A DNA stretch of 64,000 nt from JADJLQ01 sp044227925. GTDB lineage: Bacteria; Bacteroidota; Bacteroidia; Chitinophagales; Saprospiraceae. A model generated the notes under the pieces. The model was given only the letters and a program-made list of their open reading frames with translations. It did no database searches and was not told the origin of the DNA. Numbering within the stretch: position 1 is the first letter of the stretch; each line of letters opens with the position of its first letter. Positions 50,711-59,377 of this stretch are shown here, piece by piece. The stretch lies in contig JBGAVW010000018.1 of assembly GCA_044227925.1 (NCBI GenBank), positions 1 through 64,000 of the forward strand, in the 5' to 3' direction. A program made the translations under genes and the position numbers.

Positions 50711-51268
50711 ATGAAATATACGCCTAGATTAAGACAACAATATATTGATACTGTGATTCCTAAGCTCACAGAACAATTTAAATACACCACTGTAATGCAA
50801 GTGCCCAGAATTCTTAAGGTCTGCATAAATCAGGGTGTGGGTGAAGCCACTCAAGATCGAAAGACAGTGGATACAGCAGTAAATGAAATGTCACTTATTG
50901 CGGGCCAGAAAGCCGTACCAACCAAATCCAAAAAAGCCATCTCTAACTTTAAATTGAGAGAGAATATGGCAATTGGAGCAAGAGTTACTCTCAGAGGGGA
51001 CAGGATGTATGAGTTTTTGGATCGACTGATTGCAGTAGCTTTACCAAGGGTAAGAGACTTTAGAGGTATTAATGATAAGAGTTTTGATGGTAGAGGTAAC
51101 TATACTTTAGGTATCACAGAACAGATCATTTTCCCTGAAATAGATTTGGACAAAATCACTAAGATTTCCGGAATGGATATTTCAATTATCACTTCTGCCA
51201 AAACAGATAAAGAAGCATCTGCTTTATTGACGGCATTAGGTTTTCCATTTAAAAATCAAAAAAATTAA
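50711..51268 (+). CDS. rplE: 50S ribosomal protein L5
   Basis: L5 binds 5S rRNA and contacts P-site tRNA. The 185-residue protein has VPRILKVCINQGVGEATQDRK, ITGQKAV-type GQKAVPTKSKKAISNFKLRE, RVTLRGDRMYEFLDRL and FPEIDLDKITKISGMDISI. It lies between rplX (9 bp) and rpsN (11 bp). Confidence 0.98.
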   Translation: MKYTPRLRQQYIDTVIPKLTEQFKYTTVMQVPRILKVCINQGVGEATQDRKTVDTAVNEMSLIAGQKAVPTKSKKAISNFKLRENMAIGARVTLRGDRMYEFLDRLIAVALPRVRDFRGINDKSFDGRGNYTLGITEQIIFPEIDLDKITKISGMDISIITSAKTDKEASALLTALGFPFKNQKN

Positions 51269-51279
51269 TTAAATAGATC

Positions 51280-51549
51280 ATGGCAAAAACATCTGTCATA
51301 GCAAGACAAAAAAAGCGTGAAGTATTGATAGCTAAGTACGCTGATCTGCGAGCCAAGCTAAAAAAAGAAGGAGACTACGAAGCATTGGATAAATTGCCAA
51401 AAAATGCATCACCTGTAAGACATAAAAACAGATGCATGCTTACCGGTAGACCAAAAGGATATATCAGAAAATTTGGAGTATCCAGGGTTACTTTCCGTGA
51501 AATGGCTTTAAATGGCAAAATTCCAGGGGTAACCAAGTCCAGCTGGTAA
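51280..51549 (+). CDS. rpsN: 30S ribosomal protein S14 (zinc-less type)
   Basis: S14 is a 30S head protein. The 89-residue protein is the longer form without zinc-binding cysteine pairs: only one Cys is present, in RHKNRCMLTGRPKGYIRKFGVSR. The C-terminal REMALNGKIPGVTKSSW is conserved. The zinc-independent form suits growth under zinc limitation. It lies 11 bp after rplE and 47 bp before rpsH. Confidence 0.97.
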   Translation: MAKTSVIARQKKREVLIAKYADLRAKLKKEGDYEALDKLPKNASPVRHKNRCMLTGRPKGYIRKFGVSRVTFREMALNGKIPGVTKSSW

Positions 51550-51596
51550 AATTAAATTAAATTAATTGTTAGAAAATAGTTTTAATATAAATTAGT

Positions 51597-52001
51597 ATGG
51601 CAGTAACTGATTCAATTGGAGATTATCTGACCCGCATCCGAAATGCACAAGCTGCAGGTCACAGAATGGTGGAAATTCCATCATCCAATGTGAAAAAAAG
51701 AATGACGGAAATTCTTTATGACAATGGTTATATACTCAAATACAAATTCGATAAAAAAGAGGGAGAATTTGAGAAAATATTAATAGCCTTAAAATACGAT
51801 CCTGTTACCAGGCTACCGATCATACAAAGACTGGATAGGGCTTCTCGTCCTGGATTGAGAAAATACAGTGGCTCAGAAGAACTTCCTCGTGTAAATTCAG
51901 GTCTTGGAATTGCCATCGTATCTACCAATAAAGGCATCATGACAGACAAACAGGCTAGAGCCCAAAAGGTGGGTGGTGAAATAATGTGCTATATATTCTA
52001 A
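51597..52001 (+). CDS. rpsH: 30S ribosomal protein S8
   Basis: S8 binds 16S helix 21 and in E. coli represses the spc operon. The 134-residue protein has DSIGDYLTRIRNAQAAGHRMVEIPSS, and the C-terminal STNKGIMTDKQARAQKVGGEIMCYIF with the 16S-binding STxxG motif. It lies 47 bp after rpsN and 25 bp before rplF. Confidence 0.98.
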   Translation: MAVTDSIGDYLTRIRNAQAAGHRMVEIPSSNVKKRMTEILYDNGYILKYKFDKKEGEFEKILIALKYDPVTRLPIIQRLDRASRPGLRKYSGSEELPRVNSGLGIAIVSTNKGIMTDKQARAQKVGGEIMCYIF

Positions 52002-52026
52002 AAACAACAGTAAAACATTAAGTGAT

Positions 52027-52584
52027 ATGTCACGAATAGGAAAATTACCGATTACCTTGCCAAAAGGTGTAGAGGTAAAAATAGATAAAAACAGAGTGAC
52101 CATTAAAGGCGCCAAAGGAACTATGACCCAGGTCGTAGATCATGATATGAAAGTATCTGTAGAAAATGGCATACTAACAGTCGCCCGCCCATCTGAACAA
52201 AAAAGACATAAGGCTCTACATGGCACTACCCGCGCAATTCTTGCCAATCTGGTTAAAGGTGTAAGTGGTGGATTTAGCAAAGATATGGAGGTAGTAGGGG
52301 TAGGTTACAGAGCCACTAATACTGGAAATCTGCTGGAAATCGGTGTAGGGCATTCACACCCTATAGTGATGTATGTTCCGGACGAAATTAAATTAGAAAC
52401 CGTAACAGAAAAAGGTAAAGCTCCTGTGATTAAATTGTCCGGGGCAGATAAACAATTGGTTGGCCAGATTGGCGCAAAGCTCAGAACATTCAGAAAGCCT
52501 GAGCCTTACAAAGGAAAGGGTATTAAATACAGCACTGAGATATTACGCCGCAAAGCGGGTAAAGCTGCTGGTAAAGCAAAATAA
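52027..52584 (+). CDS. rplF: 50S ribosomal protein L6
   Basis: L6 lies near the sarcin-ricin loop and L7/L12 stalk base. The 185-residue protein has SRIGKLPITLPKGVEVKID, two repeated beta domains and the C-terminal signature PEPYKGKGIKYSTEILRRKAGKA. It lies 25 bp after rpsH and 44 bp before rplR. Confidence 0.98.
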   Translation: MSRIGKLPITLPKGVEVKIDKNRVTIKGAKGTMTQVVDHDMKVSVENGILTVARPSEQKRHKALHGTTRAILANLVKGVSGGFSKDMEVVGVGYRATNTGNLLEIGVGHSHPIVMYVPDEIKLETVTEKGKAPVIKLSGADKQLVGQIGAKLRTFRKPEPYKGKGIKYSTEILRRKAGKAAGKAK

Positions 52585-52628
52585 AATAAGTAACAAAAAT
52601 TCATCTTTAATTTAAATTAACTGGGGAG

Positions 52629-52973
52629 ATGGCAATTTCAAATAAAAAGAAAATTCAGTATCGCATACGTAAAAAAATTCGAGGTGCTGCTGATAAACCA
52701 AGATTGGCTGTATACAGATCTAATAAATCCATTTATGCTCAACTCATCGATGATGACAAAGGGGTGACTTTAGCGGCTGCATCCGCACATGACGAATCAG
52801 TGGATAAAACTGCAAATAAGGTGAATCAGGCAAAAGCGGTCGGAATGGTTATAGCTGCAAAAGCAAAGGCTAAAAATATTGAAGCAGTTGTTTTTGACAG
52901 AGGAGGTAATCTTTATCATGGCCGTATAAAATCACTCGCAGAAGGAGCCCGTGAAGGGGGATTAAAATTCTAA
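52629..52973 (+). CDS. rplR: 50S ribosomal protein L18
   Basis: L18 carries 5S rRNA into the 50S subunit. The 114-residue protein has RIRKKIRGAADKPRLAVYRSNKSIYAQLIDD near 12-42 and AVVFDRGGNLYHGRIKSLAEGAREGGLKF. It lies 44 bp after rplF and 27 bp before rpsE. Confidence 0.98.
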   Translation: MAISNKKKIQYRIRKKIRGAADKPRLAVYRSNKSIYAQLIDDDKGVTLAAASAHDESVDKTANKVNQAKAVGMVIAAKAKAKNIEAVVFDRGGNLYHGRIKSLAEGAREGGLKF

Positions 52974-53000
52974 TATTTAACAGGCATTATATCAATTCAA

Positions 53001-53519
53001 ATGGCTAAAAAATTAGTTAAAAGAGTAAAACCTGCAGAAGCAGAACTCAAAGAAAAAATGGTTGCTCTTAACCGAGTAGCTAAAGTTACCAAAGGAGGGC
53101 GTACATTTAGTTTTGCTGCTGTTGTAGTAGTTGGGGATGGAAATGGCGTAGTGGGGCATGGCCTGGGCAAAGCCAGAGATGTGCAAGAATCTATAGCTAA
53201 AGCTGTGGATGATGCTAAGAAAAATCTTATAAGGGTGAATATTCATAAAGGCACTATTCCGCATGTACAAACAGGTAAGTATGGTGCTGGTAGAGTTATG
53301 ATTAAGCCGGCCTCTGAAGGTACAGGAGTTATTGCTGGTGGAGCAATGAGAGCCGTGCTGGATATGGCAGGTGTCCATAATGTACTTGGTAAGTCCTTAG
53401 GTTCCTCTAACCCACATAATGTGATCAAGGCTACTTTGGACGCACTTTCTAAAATGAGATCACCTCAGGAAATTGCTCATCAAAGAAGAGTTAATTTGGA
53501 TAAAGTTTTTAACGGATAA
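53001..53519 (+). CDS. rpsE: 30S ribosomal protein S5
   Basis: S5 acts at the mRNA entry site and in decoding fidelity. The 172-residue protein has VAKVTKGGRTFSFAAVVVVG, HGLGKARDVQESIAKAVDDAKKN, and VIAGGAMRAVLDMAGVHNVLGKSLGSSNPHN. The loop equivalent to spectinomycin contacts is intact. It precedes rpmD by 12 bp. Confidence 0.98.
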   Translation: MAKKLVKRVKPAEAELKEKMVALNRVAKVTKGGRTFSFAAVVVVGDGNGVVGHGLGKARDVQESIAKAVDDAKKNLIRVNIHKGTIPHVQTGKYGAGRVMIKPASEGTGVIAGGAMRAVLDMAGVHNVLGKSLGSSNPHNVIKATLDALSKMRSPQEIAHQRRVNLDKVFNG

Positions 53520-53531
53520 TCATCAGAAGCT

Positions 53532-53711
53532 ATGGCAAAAGTAAAAATCACTCAGACCAAAAGTGTAATAGAGAAGACGGAGCGTCAAAAAAATACAGTG
53601 AAGGCTTTAGGCTTGAAAGGTGTCAGAAGTTCTGTAGAGCAAGATCTTACACCCCAAATAGAAGGTATGATTAAAAAAGTATCTCATTTGGTTTCTGTAG
53701 AAAAAATTTAA
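53532..53711 (+). CDS. rpmD: 50S ribosomal protein L30
   Basis: A 59-residue frame from ATG 53532 to TAA 53709-53711, just under common ORF cut-offs, is L30: KVKITQTKSVIEKTERQKNT followed by LGLKGVRSSVEQDLTPQIEGMIKKVSHLV. Its place between rpsE (12 bp) and rplO (28 bp) is the universal spc order. Confidence 0.97.
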   Translation: MAKVKITQTKSVIEKTERQKNTVKALGLKGVRSSVEQDLTPQIEGMIKKVSHLVSVEKI

Positions 53712-53739
53712 TTTTAAACACAATCAAAGATTACTGATC

Positions 53740-54186
53740 ATGGAACTAAGTAGTTTAAAACCGGCAAAAGGTTCGACAAAGAATAATAAAAGAAGAGGAA
53801 GAGGTATTGCTACAGGTGCGGGCGGTACTGCGGGCAGAGGTCATAAAGGTCATAAGGCTCGTTCTGGTCATAAAGCCAAGCGAAATTTTGAGGGCGGTCA
53901 GATGCCATTGCAAATGCGATTGCCCAAAATTGGATTTAAAAATCCCGCAAGGATAGAATTTGAAGTAATGAATTTAGATCAACTACAAAAATTTTCAACT
54001 GATGAAAATATACAGGTAATTGATATTAAAGCTTTTACAAAGGTGGGCTATATTAATCCAGGCCAAAAGATTAAAATCTTGGGAAGGGGAGAAGTTAGCA
54101 GTGCACTTACCGTAACAGCTCATGCCGTATCCGCCACTGCAAAAAAAGCTATTGAAGAAAAAGGTGGCACTGTCACCATTATCTAA
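53740..54186 (+). CDS. rplO: 50S ribosomal protein L15
   Basis: L15 is a late 50S assembly protein. The 148-residue protein has the N-terminal KNNKRRGRGIATGAGGTAGRGHKGHKARSG-like glycine/arginine block, GGQMPLQMRLPKIGF and the C-terminal ALTVTAHAVSATAKKAIEEKGG. It precedes secY by 8 bp. Confidence 0.98.
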   Translation: MELSSLKPAKGSTKNNKRRGRGIATGAGGTAGRGHKGHKARSGHKAKRNFEGGQMPLQMRLPKIGFKNPARIEFEVMNLDQLQKFSTDENIQVIDIKAFTKVGYINPGQKIKILGRGEVSSALTVTAHAVSATAKKAIEEKGGTVTII

Positions 54187-54194
54187 TTCGACTC

Positions 54195-55562
54195 ATGAAT
54201 AATTTTATACAGACCTTAAAAAATATTTGGAAAATAGATGAGCTCAGAAAGCGTATTCTATTTACATTGATAGTATTGGCGGTTTTTAGATTTGGTTCAT
54301 ATATTGTAATGCCGGGAGTAGTGGCATCCCAACTAAAAGCAGCAGCTGATAACAGAGGGGCTAATGATTTATTAAATCTTATTAATATTTATACCGGGGG
54401 TGCCTTTAATAATGCATCCGTTTTTGCTTTAGGCATTATGCCTTATATCACCGCTTCCATCATAGTTCAATTATTAGGGTTTGCCTTGCCATATTTCCAA
54501 CGACTCCAGCAACACGAAGGAGAATCTGGCCGAAAAAAATTAAATCAAATCACCAGGGTATTGACCGTAGTAATTACATTATTACAAGGTGGTACGTATT
54601 TAGCTTATATTAATGCATCAAATGCTATTGACCCAACCGTTTCTAAATCAGTCTTCTATTTCGTCAATTCGATATTGCTGGCTACGGGTACGGTAGTTGC
54701 TATGTGGTTAGGTGAAAGAATTACAGACAAGGGTATTGGAAACGGAGTTTCATTACTTATTATGATAGGTATTATAGCCAGGTTACCTCAAGCGTTAGTA
54801 TTTGAAGTGACACAGCGATTTAGTTCTGGTGGCATGTTTGTGTTAATTTTAGAATTAGCAGCTTTAATATTGGTTGTACTCGGAGCTATTCTCTTAGTAC
54901 AGGGAGTTAGAAAAATTCCAATACAATTTGCTAAGAGAATGGTCGGCCGTACTGGTTTACCGGTGAGCGGCAATCGGGACTATTTGCCAATTAAATTAAA
55001 TGCATCTGGTGTAATGCCCATAATATTTGCTCAAGCCATAATGTTTCTTCCTGGATTTGCGGCTCAATCGCTTATGGGTACCGCCTCTGCGAACGCCGGC
55101 TGGGTAAGAGCATTGAACGATTATACATCTGTTTTGTATAATGTAATTTACTTTGTGTTGGTTATTGCTTTTACCTACGTATATGTGGCACTTATTGTTA
55201 ATAGCCAGCAATATTCAGAATATTTAAAGCGACAAAATGCATTTGTGCCGGGAGTAAAACCAGGGTCACCTACCGCAGAATTTATCGATACTATTACTTC
55301 CAAAATTACTTTACCCGGAGCAGTAATGTTAGCTATACTTGCTATTACTCCAGGGTTGGCACGTATGTTTGGTATTAATAATAACTTTGCTGCTTTTTTT
55401 GGAGGTTCCACTATACTGATATTGGTAGGGGTAGCATTGGATACGTTACAGCAAATTGAAAGCCACTTACTCATGAGAAAATATGATGGATTAGTGAAAT
55501 CAGGTAATATCAAAGGGCGTACTTCAGGTAGTGGATTGGCTTCTATAGGGGCTGGTTCTTAA
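54195..55562 (+). CDS. secY: Protein translocase subunit SecY
   Basis: SecY is the channel of the Sec translocon in the inner membrane. The 455-residue protein has ten hydrophobic helices; conserved segments include GIMPYITASIIVQLL in helix 2, the plug region GVVASQLKAAADNRG..., ERITDKGIGNGVSLLIMIGI near 172-191 and YYVNIREYSEYL-like QQYSEYLKRQNAFVPGVKPG near the cytoplasmic loop. A lone secY inside the spc cluster is normal. It lies 8 bp after rplO and 13 bp before map. Confidence 0.98.
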   Translation: MNNFIQTLKNIWKIDELRKRILFTLIVLAVFRFGSYIVMPGVVASQLKAAADNRGANDLLNLINIYTGGAFNNASVFALGIMPYITASIIVQLLGFALPYFQRLQQHEGESGRKKLNQITRVLTVVITLLQGGTYLAYINASNAIDPTVSKSVFYFVNSILLATGTVVAMWLGERITDKGIGNGVSLLIMIGIIARLPQALVFEVTQRFSSGGMFVLILELAALILVVLGAILLVQGVRKIPIQFAKRMVGRTGLPVSGNRDYLPIKLNASGVMPIIFAQAIMFLPGFAAQSLMGTASANAGWVRALNDYTSVLYNVIYFVLVIAFTYVYVALIVNSQQYSEYLKRQNAFVPGVKPGSPTAEFIDTITSKITLPGAVMLAILAITPGLARMFGINNNFAAFFGGSTILILVGVALDTLQQIESHLLMRKYDGLVKSGNIKGRTSGSGLASIGAGS

Positions 55563-55575
55563 AAAGGACTGATAG

Positions 55576-56403
55576 GTGGCACAAGGTAAGATCATCATAA
55601 AATCAGATGAACAAATTGAATTAATCAGGATAAGTTCGACTTTGGCATGTGAAGCCATTGCTGAATCGGTGAAATTTATTAAACCAGGGGCTACCGGCAA
55701 ACAAATAGATAAAATTGCTGAAGAATTTATTAAAGATAAAGGTGGTGTACCCTCATTTAAGGGATATGGAGACCCTCCGTTTACAGGTTCCCTTTGTCTT
55801 TCTATTAATGAGGCTGTAGTGCATGGACTGCCAACAGACAAGCCTTTTACTGATGGTGATGTAATTTCAATTGATTGTGGAGCATATTTAAATGGCTTTC
55901 ACGGAGATGTAGCCTATACTGTAATTTTGGGCAATCCCGGACCAAAAGTGCTCGAACTTTGTGTGGCTACCAAATATTCACTTGAATTAGCTGTAAATCA
56001 ATGTGTTGTGGGCAAGAGAATTGGAGATATAGGATTTGTAATCCAACAATATATTGAAAAGGAAAAAAGATTTGGAGTAGTGAGAGAGTTGGTTGGCCAC
56101 GGGGTCGGCAGTGATTTGCATGAAGCCCCTGATGTACCCAATTACGGCAAAAGAGGCAATGGTATCATTCTAAAAGAAGGTATGGTAATTGCGGTAGAAC
56201 CTATGGTTAATCTCGGAACCCGGCAGGTCAAAACAGCAAGTGATCAATGGACTGTGGTATCCAAAGATGGAAAGCCATCTGCTCATTATGAGCATACCAT
56301 TGCCATCCGGAAAGACAAGGGTGATATACTGACAAATCATGCCGTAATCGAGGAATCTATTAAAAATAATAAAGAATTAAGCGAAATATCGCTAAAAATT
56401 TAG
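55576..56403 (+). CDS. map: Methionine aminopeptidase, type I
   Basis: Map removes the initiator methionine. The 275-residue metalloenzyme starts from GTG 55576 and has the metal ligands of the pita-bread fold: DCGAYLNGFHGD near 98-109 (two Asp), GHGVGSDLHEAPDVPN near 176-191 (His), EPMVNLG (Glu) and YEHTIAI (Glu) near the C-terminus. No N-terminal extension is present. It follows secY by 13 bp and precedes infA by 26 bp; no adk lies between. Confidence 0.97.
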   Translation: MAQGKIIIKSDEQIELIRISSTLACEAIAESVKFIKPGATGKQIDKIAEEFIKDKGGVPSFKGYGDPPFTGSLCLSINEAVVHGLPTDKPFTDGDVISIDCGAYLNGFHGDVAYTVILGNPGPKVLELCVATKYSLELAVNQCVVGKRIGDIGFVIQQYIEKEKRFGVVRELVGHGVGSDLHEAPDVPNYGKRGNGIILKEGMVIAVEPMVNLGTRQVKTASDQWTVVSKDGKPSAHYEHTIAIRKDKGDILTNHAVIEESIKNNKELSEISLKI

Positions 56404-56429
56404 ATATTTGCAGTCCGAAAAATTAAAGG

Positions 56430-56648
56430 ATGCCTAAGGAGGATTTGATCAAGCAAGATGGTATAATTGAAGAAGCGTTGTCAAATGCGATGTTTCGGGT
56501 ACATCTTGAAAACGATCATGTCATTTTAGCTACCATCTCCGGGAAAATGAGAATGCATTACATTCGACTTTTACCAGGAGATAAAGTATCTGTGGAAATG
56601 TCTCCTTACGATCTTTCGAGAGGGCGGATTATTTATCGTTATAAGTAA
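56430..56648 (+). CDS. infA: Translation initiation factor IF-1
   Basis: IF-1 is an OB-fold factor blocking the A site during initiation. The 72-residue product has KEDLIKQDGIIEEALSNAMFRV, then GKMRMHYIRLLPGDKVSVEMSPYDLSRGRIIYRYK. Length is the norm. It lies 26 bp after map and 24 bp before rpmJ. Confidence 0.98.
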   Translation: MPKEDLIKQDGIIEEALSNAMFRVHLENDHVILATISGKMRMHYIRLLPGDKVSVEMSPYDLSRGRIIYRYK

Positions 56649-56672
56649 CAGTTATTAAGCAAAGAGTTAATT

Positions 56673-56789
56673 ATGAAAGTCAGAACTTCAATTAAAAAAC
56701 GATCTGCAGATTGTAAGATTGTGCGTAGAAAGGGAAAACTCTACGTGATTAACAAGAAAAATCCAAAATTCAAACAAAGACAAGGATAA
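56673..56789 (+). CDS. rpmJ: 50S ribosomal protein L36 (zinc-less)
   Basis: The 38-residue frame from ATG 56673 to TAA 56787-56789, below ORF cut-offs, is L36: MKVRTSIKKRSADCKIVRRK through NPKFKQRQG. Of the C-x2-C-x12-C-x4-H zinc ligands only one Cys (residue 14) remains; the others are Ser, Asn/Lys and Phe. It is thus the C-minus form. It sits 24 bp after infA and 4 bp before rpsM, the normal place. Confidence 0.97.
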   Translation: MKVRTSIKKRSADCKIVRRKGKLYVINKKNPKFKQRQG

Positions 56790-56793
56790 TATT

Positions 56794-57171
56794 ATGGCAC
56801 GTATTTCTGGTATAGATCTTCCAAAGAACAAAAAAGGCTATATAGGCCTTACACATATTTTCGGTATTGGCATTTCTTCATCTAAAGCCATTTTGGACAA
56901 GTCCGGAATAGATCAGGAGATGAAAGTAAGTGAATGGACGGATGAGCATGTACATAAAATTGTCAAAATAATTCAGGAAGAATACAAAGTAGAAGGTGTA
57001 TTGAGATCTGAGGTACAAATGAACATCAAGCGCTTGATGGATATTGGATGTTACAGAGGTATTCGACATAGAAAAGGATTGCCAGTTAGAGGTCAAAATA
57101 CTCAGACTAACTCACGTACCAGAAAGGGCAAACGTAAGACCGTAGCAAACAAGAAAAAAGTAACTAAATAA
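56794..57171 (+). CDS. rpsM: 30S ribosomal protein S13
   Basis: S13 forms the head-to-50S bridge B1. The 125-residue protein has ARISGIDLPKNKKGYIGLTHIFGIG and the C-terminal YRGIRHRKGLPVRGQNTQTNSRTRKGKRK, typical throughout. It starts 4 bp after rpmJ and precedes rpsK by 18 bp. Confidence 0.98.
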   Translation: MARISGIDLPKNKKGYIGLTHIFGIGISSSKAILDKSGIDQEMKVSEWTDEHVHKIVKIIQEEYKVEGVLRSEVQMNIKRLMDIGCYRGIRHRKGLPVRGQNTQTNSRTRKGKRKTVANKKKVTK

Positions 57172-57189
57172 TAGATAACATTTAGCTTC

Positions 57190-57576
57190 ATGTCACAGGT
57201 TAAAAAAGCAAAAAAGAGAAAAGTAAATGTTGAATCTGAAGGTATTGCATATATACTGGCCAGTTTCAACAATGTGATCGTCACCATTACCAACAAACAA
57301 GGTCAGGTAGTGGCATGGTCATCCTCAGGTCGTGAAGGCTTCAGAGGATCTAAAAAGAATACTCCGTTTGCAGCTCAAAAAACGGCTTCACATGCAGCTA
57401 CTTTAGCTCATGAAGCAGGAGTTCGATCTGCAGATGTGTTCGTAAAAGGTCCTGGAAATGGTCGAGAAGCCGCTATCCGAGGTATCAATGATGTAGGTAT
57501 AAAAGTAATAACCATTACAGATACTACCCCTATACCGCACAATGGTTGCAGACCACCTAAAAAACGAAGAGTATAA
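57190..57576 (+). CDS. rpsK: 30S ribosomal protein S11
   Basis: S11 lines the 30S platform near the E-site mRNA. The 128-residue protein has GIAYILASFNNVIVTITNKQGQVVAWSS, KGPGNGREAAIRGI and the C-terminal TDTTPIPHNGCRPPKKRRV. It lies 18 bp after rpsM and 36 bp before rpsD. Confidence 0.98.
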   Translation: MSQVKKAKKRKVNVESEGIAYILASFNNVIVTITNKQGQVVAWSSSGREGFRGSKKNTPFAAQKTASHAATLAHEAGVRSADVFVKGPGNGREAAIRGINDVGIKVITITDTTPIPHNGCRPPKKRRV

Positions 57577-57612
57577 TATTATAAATAAAAATAATTCCAT
57601 ATTTAATTTATT

Positions 57613-58224
57613 ATGGCAAGATATACCGGACCCATTTCAAAAATAGCCAGAACCTTTGGTGAACCCATTTTTGGTCACGATAAAGCATTGGATAAGAAAA
57701 AATATCCTCCTGGTCAACATGGTCCTTCCCGAAAGAAAAAGCAAAAGTCTGACTATGCGGTGCAATTGAAAGAAAAGCAAAAAGCCAAACATACCTATGG
57801 GTTATTGGAAAGGCAGTTCAGGAAGACTTTTGAGTTGGCAACCCGTAAACATGGGGTAACAGGTACTGTGTTATTACAATTGCTTGAATCCAGATTGGAT
57901 AATACAGTATATCGATTAGGTATTGCACCTACACGAAGAGCAGCAAGACAGCTGGTGTCACATAAACACATTGCCGTTGACGGCAAAATTCTAAATATAC
58001 CTTCTGCTTTGCTTAAACCAGGCGAAGTAGTTGCGGTAAGAGGAAAATCGGCTAATCTGGAACATATCCAAAATCAAATTCATTCCAAATCTGACATCCG
58101 TAAATCTCCCTGGTTGGAGTGGAACCCTGAAAGAATGGAAGGTAAGTTTTTAGTTTACCCTGATAGAGATATGATACCGGAAAGGATTAATGAGCAGTTG
58201 ATAGTGGAGTTATACTCTAAATAA
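57613..58224 (+). CDS. rpsD: 30S ribosomal protein S4
   Basis: S4 is the first 16S 5'-domain binder and, in E. coli, the alpha operon repressor. The 203-residue protein has MARYTGPISKIARTFGEPIFG, KQKAKHTYGLLERQFR, the S4 RNA-binding fold near 95-155 (LESRLDNTVYRLG, ARQLVSHKHIAVDG) and a complete C-terminus. It lacks the zinc-binding cysteines at the N-terminus. rpoA follows after 64 bp. Confidence 0.98.
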   Translation: MARYTGPISKIARTFGEPIFGHDKALDKKKYPPGQHGPSRKKKQKSDYAVQLKEKQKAKHTYGLLERQFRKTFELATRKHGVTGTVLLQLLESRLDNTVYRLGIAPTRRAARQLVSHKHIAVDGKILNIPSALLKPGEVVAVRGKSANLEHIQNQIHSKSDIRKSPWLEWNPERMEGKFLVYPDRDMIPERINEQLIVELYSK

Positions 58225-58288
58225 TCAATTTGAATTCATTATCTGATAAGCATTTAAATTTTTTCACAAGAGAAAGTCATCAAAAAAT

Positions 58289-59287
58289 ATGAGTATTCTA
58301 AATTTCCAAAAACCAGAAAAAATCATTCTTCAAAAAGCTAATGATTTTGATGGTGTGTTTGAGTTCAAACCGCTCGAACCAGGATTTGGTCAGACGATCG
58401 GCAACTCACTGAGAAGAATTCTATTGTCTTCATTAGAGGGATTTGCTATTTCAGGTGTACGTATTGCAGGAGTAGATCATGAATTTTCTACTATAAAAGG
58501 TGTCGTGGAAGATGTAGTGGACATCATACTGAATCTGAAACAAGTTCGATTAAAAAAAGTAAATAATGTAGAGGAGAGTGGTGAAGATACCGTGTACCTT
58601 ACAATCAATAGAAAAGATGAATTCAGGGCCGGTGATATAGAAAAGTATACAAATGTGTATAAAGTAATGAACCCGGATTTACTTATATGCCGAATGGAGC
58701 CCTTTGTAAACCTGGAAATAGAATTAAAGGTGACCAAAGGCAGAGGTTATGTACCTGCAGATGATATGTATCCAAAAGATGCCCCTATCGGTTTAATTCC
58801 ATTGGATGCAATTTATACACCAATTAAAAACGTGGCATATTCTATTAGCAGTACTCGTGTTGGTCAGCGTACCGATTATGAGAAACTGACCATTGAACTT
58901 AAAACGGATGGCACTATACATCCTGAAGAGGCTATTAAAGAAGCAAGCCGAATTATGATCCAGCATCTCATGCTGATCACCGATGAAAATATTACTTTTA
59001 ATGATTCGGCCAGGAAGGAAGATACCATAGTAGATGAACATATACTACATATGCGAAAACTTTTAAAAACTTCTTTAGAAGACCTCGATCTTTCAGTACG
59101 AGCTTATAATTGCCTGAAAGCAGCCAAAATTAATTCATTGGGTGAAATGGTTAAATACGATACCCATGAGTTGCTTAAGTTTAGAAATTTTGGAAAAAAA
59201 TCTCTGGTAGAAATAGAAGAATTATTATCTACTAAGGGACTAAGCTTTGGCATGGATCTTTCCAAGTACAAATTAGACGAAGAATAA
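58289..59287 (+). CDS. rpoA: DNA-directed RNA polymerase subunit alpha
   Basis: RpoA dimerises to start polymerase assembly. The 332-residue protein has the N-terminal domain (about 1-235) with FKPLEPGFGQTIGNSLRRILLSSLEG and the C-terminal domain (about 255-325) with LEDLDLSVRAYNCLKAAKINSLGEM and RNFGKKSLVEIEELL, the UP-element and activator surface. Length is normal. It lies 64 bp after rpsD and 90 bp before rplQ. Confidence 0.98.
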   Translation: MSILNFQKPEKIILQKANDFDGVFEFKPLEPGFGQTIGNSLRRILLSSLEGFAISGVRIAGVDHEFSTIKGVVEDVVDIILNLKQVRLKKVNNVEESGEDTVYLTINRKDEFRAGDIEKYTNVYKVMNPDLLICRMEPFVNLEIELKVTKGRGYVPADDMYPKDAPIGLIPLDAIYTPIKNVAYSISSTRVGQRTDYEKLTIELKTDGTIHPEEAIKEASRIMIQHLMLITDENITFNDSARKEDTIVDEHILHMRKLLKTSLEDLDLSVRAYNCLKAAKINSLGEMVKYDTHELLKFRNFGKKSLVEIEELLSTKGLSFGMDLSKYKLDEE

Positions 59288-59377
59288 ATCAATTATTAAC
59301 TTATTTGCCAATTAGTTTTGAGCTAGGCTAACCACTTTTAAGCTCAACTGTGGCGATGATATCAAAATTTTTTAATC

